DNA of 13,578 bases, taken from positions 1 to 13,578 of the forward strand of contig CALDMJ010000113.1 in assembly GCA_937914725.1 (NCBI GenBank), read 5' to 3'. This DNA is from an uncultured Clostridia bacterium. GTDB taxonomy: Bacteria; Bacillota; Clostridia; Christensenellales; UBA1242. This document shows positions 1-5,979 of the stretch, one piece after another. A program made the translations under genes and the position numbers. The stretch's first letter is position 1, and the number at the start of each line of letters is the position of its first letter. The notes beneath the pieces were generated by a model. The model did no database searches. It was not told the origin of the DNA and saw only the letters and a list, made by a program, of their open reading frames with translations.

Positions 1-197
1 GTCTCAAGAAGGTAAAATAAGCCCCGAAAATCCTTCAAAAAAAGTCGCAAATTGCAACAATAACAGCGCTGACGAATGGCTTGTTCGTGCGCAAAAAACA
101 TTGCAAATTTGGCACAAAAAACGCGCAAATTGGGTGTGGTAAAACCACTCAAAATAGCGCAAAATGTGGTATAAAAACTAAATTAAACACGCACTTG
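1..197 (+). other. 3' end of an upstream plus-strand unit, mostly non-coding
   Basis: No complete gene is visible here. A plus-strand gene entering from the left could end at the stop at 13-15 (frame 1), 18-20 (frame 3) or 140-142 (frame 2, open from position 2 for 46 codons, with no family I recognise). A terminator at 198-224 shows that something is transcribed rightwards into it. The stretch holds a 28-base repeat (93-120) shared with the gap before the cardiolipin synthase gene, and a small inverted repeat GTGGT/ACCAC at 136-148. Because the other repeat copy is non-coding, I favour one of the early stops, but this is not settled. Confidence 0.35.
93..120 (+). repeat. Dispersed 28-base repeat, copy 1
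   Basis: The first 22 bases (six A, then CATTGCAAATTTGGCA) match 3673-3694 with a single C/T difference; similarity fades after that. Both copies lie upstream of a gene on the plus strand. A near-perfect 22-base match is unlikely by chance in a window this size, even with AT-rich DNA. Function is unknown. Confidence 0.5.
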
Positions 198-224
198 GCA
201 ACAACATTATTGTTGTGCTTTTTT
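198..224 (+). terminator. Rho-independent terminator of the upstream unit
   Basis: ACAACA (201-206) pairs with TGTTGT (211-216) around a TTAT loop. The stem extends by G198-C218 and C199-G217 with A200 bulged, and six T follow at 219-224. One base later the TTGACA of the next promoter begins. Confidence 0.7.
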
Positions 225-225
225 A

Positions 226-254
226 TTGACAGGGTGCATAATGTGTGTTATAAT
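226..254 (+). promoter_or_regulatory. Consensus sigma-A promoter for the two-gene membrane protein operon
   Basis: TTGACA (226-231), a 17-base spacer and TATAAT (249-254) match the consensus at all twelve positions. The predicted start near 261 puts AAGGAG (262-267) at the very 5' end of the mRNA, with a leader of about 13 bases. Confidence 0.88.
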
Positions 255-273
255 AAGCATTAAGGAGAAAGTT

Positions 274-609
274 ATGAAATTAATAAAAGAAAAAAACAAA
301 AAAACTAAAACCGTCGATGAAGAGATTCAGCGCACCTTTGAAATTGGTCGTAAACTTAGTTTAGTTTTGACGACTACAAGCGTGTGGACATTTGCGTTTT
401 CAGCAACCAATATTGCAAAAGCGGTTCTTGCAGGGAAAGGAGAACCAATAGTACAAGGCGCGTTTTTGACGATTATGGCAGCGTGGGTTGGCGCCACATT
501 GCTTTTTGAGCGCAAAGAAAGGAATTCACGTAGACAATATGCGCGCGACAGTGCAATGCTAGAAGAATTGTCTAAAAATGTCGGTAATCAGGAGGATATG
601 ACAAAATGA
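274..609 (+). CDS. Small two-helix membrane protein A
   Basis: This is a 111-residue protein that I do not recognise. A Lys/Glu-rich N-terminal helix (1-27) is followed by a first membrane segment at about 28-50, a short loop with Gly56-Glu57, a second segment at about 59-78, and a charged tail rich in Arg/Lys. By the positive-inside rule both ends should be cytoplasmic. The start at 274 was chosen because AAGGAG lies 6 bases upstream; earlier in-frame starts fall inside the promoter. The stop overlaps the next ATG as ATGA, so the two genes should be translationally coupled. FAF...N in helix 1 and GE-x-IV before helix 2 recur in the next protein, suggesting that the two are diverged paralogues forming a pair. 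A class II holin-like topology is possible but nothing else supports it. Confidence 0.75.
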   Translation: MKLIKEKNKKTKTVDEEIQRTFEIGRKLSLVLTTTSVWTFAFSATNIAKAVLAGKGEPIVQGAFLTIMAAWVGATLLFERKERNSRRQYARDSAMLEELSKNVGNQEDMTK

Positions 610-926
610 CGAACTTATTAAAAATAAAGAAAGCGGAAACAAATTGTAAGGCTCTTGAACAAAAACAAAAAGACGCCTATGCAGCAGCATTAGGCTGGGC
701 ACTCTTTAGCGGATTTGCGTTTGGATTGAGTGCTTACAATTTAGATAATGGAGAAATAATTGTTCCTGCAATTGATTTTGCTTTTGCTATGGCAGGTTCC
801 GCGTTTATGTACAAGAATTGTAAAAAGTGCGTAAAAGCGGGCAATAAATTATATGAAAGTGACAAGAAATTGTCAAGATTGCTTGCTGCCGAATCAATTG
901 AGAACAAAAACGACCTTGAGAGATAA
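606..926 (+). CDS. Small two-helix membrane protein B
   Basis: This 106-residue protein is of unknown family. It has a charged helical N-terminus (1-24), membrane segments at about 25-45 and 51-69, and a Lys-rich helical tail ending in a leucine-containing amphipathic stretch. It shares FAF (37-39), Asn45 and GE-x-IV (49-53) with the preceding protein, in the same order relative to the two helices. The ATG overlaps the upstream TGA, and a strong AGGAGG (590-595) lies 10 bases ahead inside the upstream gene. The unit is closed by the terminator at 951-988. Equal stoichiometry and a heteromeric membrane complex are inferred from the coupling and the shared pattern. A Cys pair in the tail (KNCKKC, from residue 70) may be incidental. 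Confidence 0.75.
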   Translation: MTNLLKIKKAETNCKALEQKQKDAYAAALGWALFSGFAFGLSAYNLDNGEIIVPAIDFAFAMAGSAFMYKNCKKCVKAGNKLYESDKKLSRLLAAESIENKNDLER

Positions 927-950
927 AGTAGATAAAAAGATAAATTGTAT

Positions 951-988
951 AAAATGTCAAAAGATGGAAAACGATTGACATTTTTTTT
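951..988 (+). terminator. Terminator of the two-gene operon, overlapping the rnpB -35 box
   Basis: AAAATGTCAA (951-960) pairs perfectly with TTGACATTTT (975-984) across a 14-base loop, and T continues to 988. The 3' arm contains TTGACA (975-980), which is also the -35 hexamer of the following promoter. The stem is AT-rich, so it may be only moderately efficient. Confidence 0.6.
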
Positions 989-1003
989 GTTTTGTGGTAC
1001 TAT
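975..1003 (+). promoter_or_regulatory. rnpB promoter
   Basis: TTGACA (975-980), a 17-base spacer and TACTAT (998-1003) form the core, with an extended -10 TGG at 995-997. The predicted start is near 1010-1012, about 15 bases before the long terminal helix of RNase P RNA begins. Confidence 0.8.
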
Positions 1004-1041
1004 ATTTTTGCACGTAAAGTGCAGCAAACGCATTTATGTTT

Positions 1042-1391
1042 GGTTTTTTAGGCTAGTTAAGTAATCGAATTATGAACAATAATTAGGAAAGTCCGAGCAT
1101 CGCAGGACAGGGTGCAAGCTAACGGCTTGTGGAGGCAACTCTAAGGAAAGTGCAACAGAGATATACCGCCAAGGGCTTTGCCTTTGGTAAGGGTGGAAAG
1201 GCGAGGTAAGAGCTCACCAATGCCTATGGCGACTTAGGCATTCTGTAAACCCCACCTGATGCAAGGCAGGGAGTCACAAAGGGCTGTCCGTCCGACTCCC
1301 GAATTACGCCGCTTGAACTTGCTGGTGACAGTAAGGCTAGATAGATGATTACTCTCGACAGAACTCGGCTTACGGCTAACCTAAAAAATCA
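1042..1391 (+). ncRNA. rnpB: RNase P RNA, A-type (M1-like)
   Basis: This is the catalytic RNA that removes 5' leaders from pre-tRNA. Conserved blocks appear in the right order: AGGAAAGTCCGAGCA (1085-1099), ACAGGGTGCAAGCTAACG, GTGCAACAGAGATATACCGCC split around 1151-1170, GGTAAGGGTGGAAAGGCGAG near 1187, a P15 hairpin GGGAGTC/GACTCCC, and CGACAGAACTCGGCTTACGG (1358-1377). The layout follows the E. coli type rather than the Bacillus B-type. P3 looks like a short AT helix (AATTAT/ATAATT, 1068-1084). The L15 loop reads AAAGGGC where many A-type RNAs have a GGU that pairs with tRNA CCA. P1 is extended outwards on both sides (1025-1056 with 1376-1407). Mature ends are estimates. Confidence 0.95.
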
Positions 1392-1420
1392 AACATAAAT
1401 GCGTTTGTTTTGTTTTTTTT
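1376..1420 (+). terminator. 3' arm of the rnpB end helix plus T tract
   Basis: Bases 1376-1407 are complementary to 1025-1056 over 32 positions, with one G-U pair and one C-A mismatch. The T tract TTTTGTTTTTTTT (1408-1420) follows directly. No separate local hairpin is visible, so P1 itself may act as the terminator stem. Confidence 0.6.
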
Positions 1421-1437
1421 AATATATATGCTATACT
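1410..1437 (+). promoter_or_regulatory. Promoter for a leaderless acetyltransferase mRNA
   Basis: TATACT (1432-1437) is preceded by an extended -10 TGC (1429-1431). A weak -35, TTGTTT (1410-1415), lies 16 bases upstream inside the rnpB T tract. The predicted start, 7 bases past the -10, is A1444, the first base of the second in-frame ATG. Confidence 0.6.
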
Positions 1438-1443
1438 ATGACT

Positions 1444-2925
1444 ATGGCAAAAACTAATAATGATAAATTAGCAATCAAAGAAGAAAAACGCGCCCAAAAG
1501 CAAGAAAAAGCGCTTTTGAAAGCGGAAAATAAAAAAGCGCAGCAAGCAGAGCGTGAAGAATTGAAAAAACAATCGCAAACGCTTGCGAAAAATCAAAAGG
1601 AAGAAAAAGCGGAGCGCCGCCAGCAAGAGCGCGACTTGCGCCGCGAAAAACGCAGCAAATTCCGCGAAAAGCGTTTGCAACTGCAGGAAAGTAGCCTGCC
1701 GCTTGACAACGCCGCACTAATCTATCCAGCGTCTAAAAATAGCGAGTGGAACGAGATTTTTCGCATTTCCGCATATCTCAATGGCGACGTCGACCCTCAA
1801 AAATTGCAGTCGGCATTAGAAAAAACGATGCAACGTTTTCCGTATTACAATGTGGCACTGCATAAGGGTTTTTTTTGGTATTATTTTCAGTACTTAGAGC
1901 AAAAGCCAAAGGTTATGAAAGAAGAATTTTACCCTTGCCAACCATTTGATTTTCGCGGGGATAAACACTTGTTTAGAGTTTTGTACTACAACAAAAAAGT
2001 GACGTGCGAATTCTTTCACTCACTGTGCGACGGGTTCGGCGGGCTCAATTTTATGGACTGTTTGCTGATAAACTATGCGCGTGAGTGTGGCTTGCAAGTT
2101 GACGCCAAAAACTTTATGATAAATCCCAACGATTTTTATGAGCAAGAAGAACTCGAGGACGCCTTTAACCGCTATGCCGACCTAAAAGAAACCAACAGCC
2201 GCAAAGAAAAGGCTGCATACCAAATTGTCGGCACGCCACTAGTTTTGGGCAAACTTATAGTTACGTCAGGCAAAATTAGTGTTGCCGAACTAAAAAATGC
2301 GGCAAAAACGCAGAATTGTTCACTAAACGAACTTCTACTCGCAACACTTATGTATGCAATAAATGTTGATAGAGTCGAGCACAAGCGCAAAAAGCCCGTC
2401 AAAATTTCACTGCCGATTGATTGCCGCAGATTTTTTGAAACAAAGACAATGCGCAATTTTTCGTCCTACAAAAATTTTAGTATAGAAAAGCAAGACGCAA
2501 CGCTTGCCGATTGCATTGAGGTTGCCAAAGCGGGAATGGCGGAGATTGATAAGGAATACCTTATGAAAAACATCAATGCAAATGTTCTTGCGCAAAAAAA
2601 TATTTTTGTGCGACTAATGCCGCTGTATATAAAAGATTTGGCACTAAAATATAGTTTCAACACATACGGCGAGCGTCTATTTTCGACCGCGTTTTCAAAC
2701 CTTGGAGTGTTGAAAGTGCCCGACGAAATGCGTGAGTTTGTCGAATCGTTTGAAGTGATGATTGGGCGCGCGAAATTGAATTCGCTGAATGTTGCAACGT
2801 GTTCTTACAACGGGACGGCGGTTATCACGTTCACCCGACGCATACAACAAAGCAATGTTGAGCGCGTATTCTTCCGCACACTCACATCTCTTGGGCTCTC
2901 AATCGACTTATATTCTAATGTTTAG
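1444..2925 (+). CDS. Alcohol/condensation-type acetyltransferase-like protein with charged N-terminal helix
   Basis: The protein has 493 residues counted from 1444; residue numbers here start at the alternative ATG 1438. Residues 1-85 are almost entirely Lys, Glu, Gln, Arg and Ala and should form a long helix or coiled coil. From about 88 the fold resembles the CoA-dependent acyltransferase/condensation superfamily: His194-x3-Asp198-Gly matches the HxxxDG active-site motif, and an SNLG segment near the C-terminus fits the alcohol acetyltransferase-like branch. It would transfer an acyl group from CoA or a carrier; the substrate is unknown. I chose 1444 because the -10 box ends at 1437 and no Shine-Dalgarno is present, so the mRNA probably begins at that ATG. 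A DUF6320-type gene follows after 14 bases. The charged N-terminal extension is unusual for the family. Confidence 0.8.
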   Translation: MAKTNNDKLAIKEEKRAQKQEKALLKAENKKAQQAEREELKKQSQTLAKNQKEEKAERRQQERDLRREKRSKFREKRLQLQESSLPLDNAALIYPASKNSEWNEIFRISAYLNGDVDPQKLQSALEKTMQRFPYYNVALHKGFFWYYFQYLEQKPKVMKEEFYPCQPFDFRGDKHLFRVLYYNKKVTCEFFHSLCDGFGGLNFMDCLLINYARECGLQVDAKNFMINPNDFYEQEELEDAFNRYADLKETNSRKEKAAYQIVGTPLVLGKLIVTSGKISVAELKNAAKTQNCSLNELLLATLMYAINVDRVEHKRKKPVKISLPIDCRRFFETKTMRNFSSYKNFSIEKQDATLADCIEVAKAGMAEIDKEYLMKNINANVLAQKNIFVRLMPLYIKDLALKYSFNTYGERLFSTAFSNLGVLKVPDEMREFVESFEVMIGRAKLNSLNVATCSYNGTAVITFTRRIQQSNVERVFFRTLTSLGLSIDLYSNV

Positions 2926-2939
2926 AAAAGGAAAAGAAA

Positions 2940-3611
2940 ATGGAAAACAATTTTTGTGATAGATGCAAAACAACTATAGACGCAGGGCAGGCGCATTGCC
3001 CGCTATGTGGGCGTTGCGTCAATGACAATGTCGTCGACAAGCACGAAAAATACCCCGACTATAAGTCGTTCGACCGCTCTTATTTTCACATTGCAGGGCT
3101 TTTGATGCGTGTTTTATTAATTTTTGCATCAGTGGCAATTATAGCAAACCTAATACTAGACATCAAACATTTGTGGTGTTTGTATGTTTTGTCGGGAGCG
3201 ATCGCGGTACATTTGAGCGTGCTTGTTCCAATACGCTACAAAATTAATTTTGCGTTGCAAATGAAATTTATGACACTCGGAATTTCCCAACTAATCATAA
3301 CAATTGAAATAATGACCCACACATTTGGCTGGGGCGTCGGGTATGTAATTCCGCTAATGCTTTTAAGTCAAATGTTAATATGCGCAATTTTTGCGATATA
3401 TAAAGGCTATATCAATTTTGAATATATCCGCCCAACGCTATTCTTGCTTGTGTGTTCGCTAATCGTGTTTATTCTTGATTGTTATGTTTTTGACGTTGTG
3501 CATTGGCCGAGCGTGAGCGCATTTTTGCTTTGCCTTGCTTTCTTTGGCTTCTTGCTATTGTTTCGCTACAAACGAACAATCAAAAGCATCAAAAAGTACT
3601 ACAAATTTTGA
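2940..3611 (+). CDS. Zinc-ribbon multi-pass membrane protein (DUF6320-like)
   Basis: This 223-residue protein opens with a zinc ribbon, Cys6-x2-Cys9-x10-Cys20-x2-Cys23, followed by a polar linker to about residue 50. Six hydrophobic segments then run to a Lys-rich C-terminus that should be cytoplasmic. The layout matches DUF6320, a family I recall lying next to alcohol acetyltransferase-like genes in Clostridia, which is the arrangement here. The gene follows the acetyltransferase by 14 bases with AAGG 8 bases before the ATG, so the two are one operon. A role as membrane partner or exporter for the acetyltransferase product is inference. No terminator with a GC stem follows; only an A/T hairpin (AAAAAT/ATTTTT) lies just downstream. 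Confidence 0.8.
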   Translation: MENNFCDRCKTTIDAGQAHCPLCGRCVNDNVVDKHEKYPDYKSFDRSYFHIAGLLMRVLLIFASVAIIANLILDIKHLWCLYVLSGAIAVHLSVLVPIRYKINFALQMKFMTLGISQLIITIEIMTHTFGWGVGYVIPLMLLSQMLICAIFAIYKGYINFEYIRPTLFLLVCSLIVFILDCYVFDVVHWPSVSAFLLCLAFFGFLLLFRYKRTIKSIKKYYKF

Positions 3612-3672
3612 TATAACATAGAAAAATCGTATTTTTTGCCTAAAAAACACCGCTGATATCACAAAAGATACG

Positions 3673-3700
3673 AAAAAACATTGTAAATTTGGCAAAAATA
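3673..3700 (+). repeat. Dispersed 28-base repeat, copy 2
   Basis: This matches 93-120 with one difference in the first 22 bases. It lies just upstream of the cardiolipin synthase start, and its end overlaps a -10-like TAAAAT (3699-3704) whose predicted start (about 3711) would leave a leader of only about 6 bases. Confidence 0.5.
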
Positions 3701-3716
3701 AAATATGTGAGGGGAA

Positions 3717-5177
3717 ATGGATACAATATCAATGTGGACAATAATAGCATTTGTCCTAAATCTACTGCTAGCAATAGCAATGGTTATAAGCGAGCGAAAA
3801 TCTGTGCAAAGCGTGTTTGCGTGGCTTTCATTGCTTGCATTTTTCCCGATAGTAGGCTTTGTATTGTACATAATCTTTGGCAACGGGCTCGGCATTCGCA
3901 CGCGCCGAATGCTCAAGCGAACAAATATGGTCAATATCGGCAACCGTAAAGAGCTTGAAGCAATGATAAAAAACCACAACTATAAATTTGACGAAAGAAC
4001 CGCCGAACTTGTAGAAAAATATGACGAATTAATCAAATTTAACTATAACTGGGCAAGCAGCATATTGACCGACAACAACAGCATACAATTTTTTGCGGAC
4101 GGGAAAGAGCAATTTGATGCACTTAAAAAGGACATTGTCGCCGCTAGAAATCATATTCACTTGGACTACTATATTCTAGCGCACGATAAATTTGGCAAAG
4201 AAATAATCAATCTCTGCACGCAAAAATTGAGTGAAGGTGTTTCGGTAAAAATTATCATAGATAGTCTTGGATCAATAACAACACGTAAAAGGCATTTCAA
4301 AAAGTTTATCAAAGCGGGTGGCGAGTTTCGCGAATTCTTTCCACCGATTTTGCCATTTAAAATGCTGAATTTTAAAATGAATTACCGCAACCACCGCAAA
4401 ATTGCAGTAATCGACGGTAAAATCGGCTATCTTGGCGGCGTCAACTTACGCGCCGACCACTTAGGATACGACAAAAAGTTGACGCCGTGGCGCGATGCGC
4501 ACATTCGCATTGAAGGGCTTAGCGTCTCAGCGCTGCAAATTGTATTTTTGTCCGACTGGCGTTTTTCAACAAACGACCAAAAGTATCCGCTAAAGTATCT
4601 CAAAAAAGATTATTTTCCTGAGCCTAATATTGACGGGAAATGTCCTGTGCAAATCATAACGAGCGGGCCAAGCAATGACAAAGCGGAGATAAAAAACGCA
4701 CTTGTCAAAATGATAACAATGGCGAAAAAATCAATCATAATACAAACGCCTTATTTTGTTCCCGACCAAGTCTATATTGACAGCCTCAAACTTGCAATCG
4801 CAAGCGGAATAGAAGTACAATTGATGATACCGAAAATTCCAGACAAAAAACTTGTTTACAACGCAAGTTTGAGTTATGTGCGTGAACTTGTCAAACTCGG
4901 CGCAAAAGTTTATTTGTATAAAGGCTTTTTGCACGCCAAAACAATGATAATTGACGACGAAATTTGCACAATCGGCACTTGCAATAGTGACAACCGCTCA
5001 TTTTACCTAAATTTTGAAATCAATGCGATTGTGTACAATGAAGAATTTACAAAAACTGTGTTAAAATCAATCGAAATTGACACAAAAAACAGCGTCGAAT
5101 TTAAAAATAATACCCATATACCGTGGTTTAGGCGCTTTAAAATGGCATTCAGCCGATTGTTTACACCACTTTTGTAG
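3717..5177 (+). CDS. cls: Cardiolipin synthase
   Basis: This phospholipase D-superfamily enzyme condenses two phosphatidylglycerol molecules into cardiolipin and glycerol at the inner face of the membrane. Two N-terminal membrane segments (about 6-26 and 33-54) precede two HKD catalytic motifs: His226-x-Lys228-x4-Asp233 and His406-x-Lys408-x4-Asp413. Each is followed by the usual Gly/Asn residues (GGVN and GTCNSDNRS). At 486 residues it is full length for the family. GAGGGG lies only 2 bases before the ATG at 3717, which is close for a ribosome site. The next ATG (3732) would keep both helices but is 17 bases from it, so 3717 is preferred. It appears monocistronic, ending in the terminator at 5182-5210. 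Confidence 0.95.
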   Translation: MDTISMWTIIAFVLNLLLAIAMVISERKSVQSVFAWLSLLAFFPIVGFVLYIIFGNGLGIRTRRMLKRTNMVNIGNRKELEAMIKNHNYKFDERTAELVEKYDELIKFNYNWASSILTDNNSIQFFADGKEQFDALKKDIVAARNHIHLDYYILAHDKFGKEIINLCTQKLSEGVSVKIIIDSLGSITTRKRHFKKFIKAGGEFREFFPPILPFKMLNFKMNYRNHRKIAVIDGKIGYLGGVNLRADHLGYDKKLTPWRDAHIRIEGLSVSALQIVFLSDWRFSTNDQKYPLKYLKKDYFPEPNIDGKCPVQIITSGPSNDKAEIKNALVKMITMAKKSIIIQTPYFVPDQVYIDSLKLAIASGIEVQLMIPKIPDKKLVYNASLSYVRELVKLGAKVYLYKGFLHAKTMIIDDEICTIGTCNSDNRSFYLNFEINAIVYNEEFTKTVLKSIEIDTKNSVEFKNNTHIPWFRRFKMAFSRLFTPLL

Positions 5178-5181
5178 TTCC

Positions 5182-5210
5182 AGCCGATTTGTTTGACAAA
5201 TTGGCTTTAT
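5182..5210 (+). terminator. cls terminator, overlapping the next promoter
   Basis: AGCCGATTTGT (5182-5192) pairs with ACAAATTGGCT (5196-5206) over 11 positions with one G-U pair and a three-base TTG loop; TTTATT follows. TTGACA (5193-5198), the -35 box of the next gene, spans the loop and the start of the 3' arm. Confidence 0.7.
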
Positions 5211-5222
5211 TAATGATATAAT
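5193..5222 (+). promoter_or_regulatory. Promoter for the 199-residue orphan gene
   Basis: TTGACA (5193-5198), an 18-base spacer and TATAAT (5217-5222) are present, with an extended -10 TGA at 5214-5216. The predicted start near 5229 coincides with AGGAG (5229-5233), so the leader is about 10 bases. Confidence 0.85.
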
Positions 5223-5238
5223 CAAATTAGGAGAATTT

Positions 5239-5838
5239 ATGGAAATAAAACAGGTTTGGAACAAAGAAATTGCTGACAAATTTCTTGATATGACTTTTGA
5301 CGAGCAAGCACAATTATATAGGCGCTTCAAAGCGCAGTTCAATGCGCTTGCAGTCTATAATGAAAGAATAGCAAACGAAAAATTTTATCAGCTGCTTGAA
5401 GAATGTGTGCTGCTTGCTGTCGACGGCGACGCGATCGCGCAAGACTTTCTGACATACATCTACAAAAAGGGCAGAGATGGACTTTTCGAGCCAAACATTT
5501 TGCGTGCCTATAAATGGGGTATCATTGCAAGCGCAAGCGGCAGCAAACTTTCAATGAATCGTCTAAAGTTTTTCTTTCAGCCTGCCTTTTATAAAATCGC
5601 CGAATATGACGAAGTCGATAGAATTGTTGAAGAAAACAATTTGACGCCCGATAATATCGAATACTTTTTTGCTCGCGCACTTTCAGATATGATTATTAGC
5701 GCAAGCAACGTCAATATGATTGCGCTCAGCAAACTTGATATAATTCCCGACGAACTTTCGGAAGAGGACTTGCGCGAACTTGAGCGCGTCCGCGACCGCG
5801 TCATCGGCAATATGATAAACTTGCTTGTCGCCGACTAA
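5239..5838 (+). CDS. Soluble helical protein of unknown function, possibly Sel1-like
   Basis: This 199-residue protein has no family I can name. It has no signal peptide or membrane segment and is predicted to be nearly all helical and acidic. Residues about 62-112 (GDAIAQDFLTYIYKKG, then A-x-x-W, then GS-x-x-x-x-x-x-L) recall the spacing of a Sel1/TPR-like helical pair, but only one such unit is visible and the match is loose. The start is fixed by AGGAG 5 bases upstream and a strong dedicated promoter. It seems to be a single-gene unit, since the CPBP gene after it has its own promoter region. A weak AT-rich inverted repeat (5853-5860 with 5879-5886) is the only terminator-like feature downstream. 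Confidence 0.7.
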   Translation: MEIKQVWNKEIADKFLDMTFDEQAQLYRRFKAQFNALAVYNERIANEKFYQLLEECVLLAVDGDAIAQDFLTYIYKKGRDGLFEPNILRAYKWGIIASASGSKLSMNRLKFFFQPAFYKIAEYDEVDRIVEENNLTPDNIEYFFARALSDMIISASNVNMIALSKLDIIPDELSEEDLRELERVRDRVIGNMINLLVAD

Positions 5839-5880
5839 ATGATAAAGTGATAAAATCAAACAATTTGACCTTATTATTTT

Positions 5881-5937
5881 TGATTTAGCATTATATGTGA
5901 TTTAGCCTTTGCTTATAAGCATATAAATACATATAAT
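5881..5937 (+). promoter_or_regulatory. CPBP operon promoter region with candidate operator sites
   Basis: TTGCTT (5909-5914), a 17-base spacer and TATAAT (5932-5937) form a plausible promoter. TGATTTAGC occurs twice (5881-5889, 5898-5906), 17 bases apart, just upstream of the -35, and the perfect palindrome GCTTATAAGC (5911-5920) overlaps it. The repeats may be regulator sites; no regulator is visible nearby. Confidence 0.45.
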
Positions 5938-5979
5938 CAATAAATAATGGTTGAATTTATATTAAATTAGGGAAACAAA

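Noticed and set aside
2..142. Frame 2 open from the left edge, a possible C-terminal part of a gene
   Set aside because: Not excluded, but it crosses a repeat that is non-coding at its other copy and shows no recognisable family, so it is not called as a gene.
81..263. Open frame of 60 residues on the plus strand
   Set aside because: It runs through the terminator and promoter at 198-254, has no ribosome site, and its composition is not protein-like.
1468..1717. Minus-strand open frames opposite the acetyltransferase N-terminus
   Set aside because: They are the complement of a Lys/Glu-rich coding region, giving Phe/Leu-rich shadows without ribosome sites.
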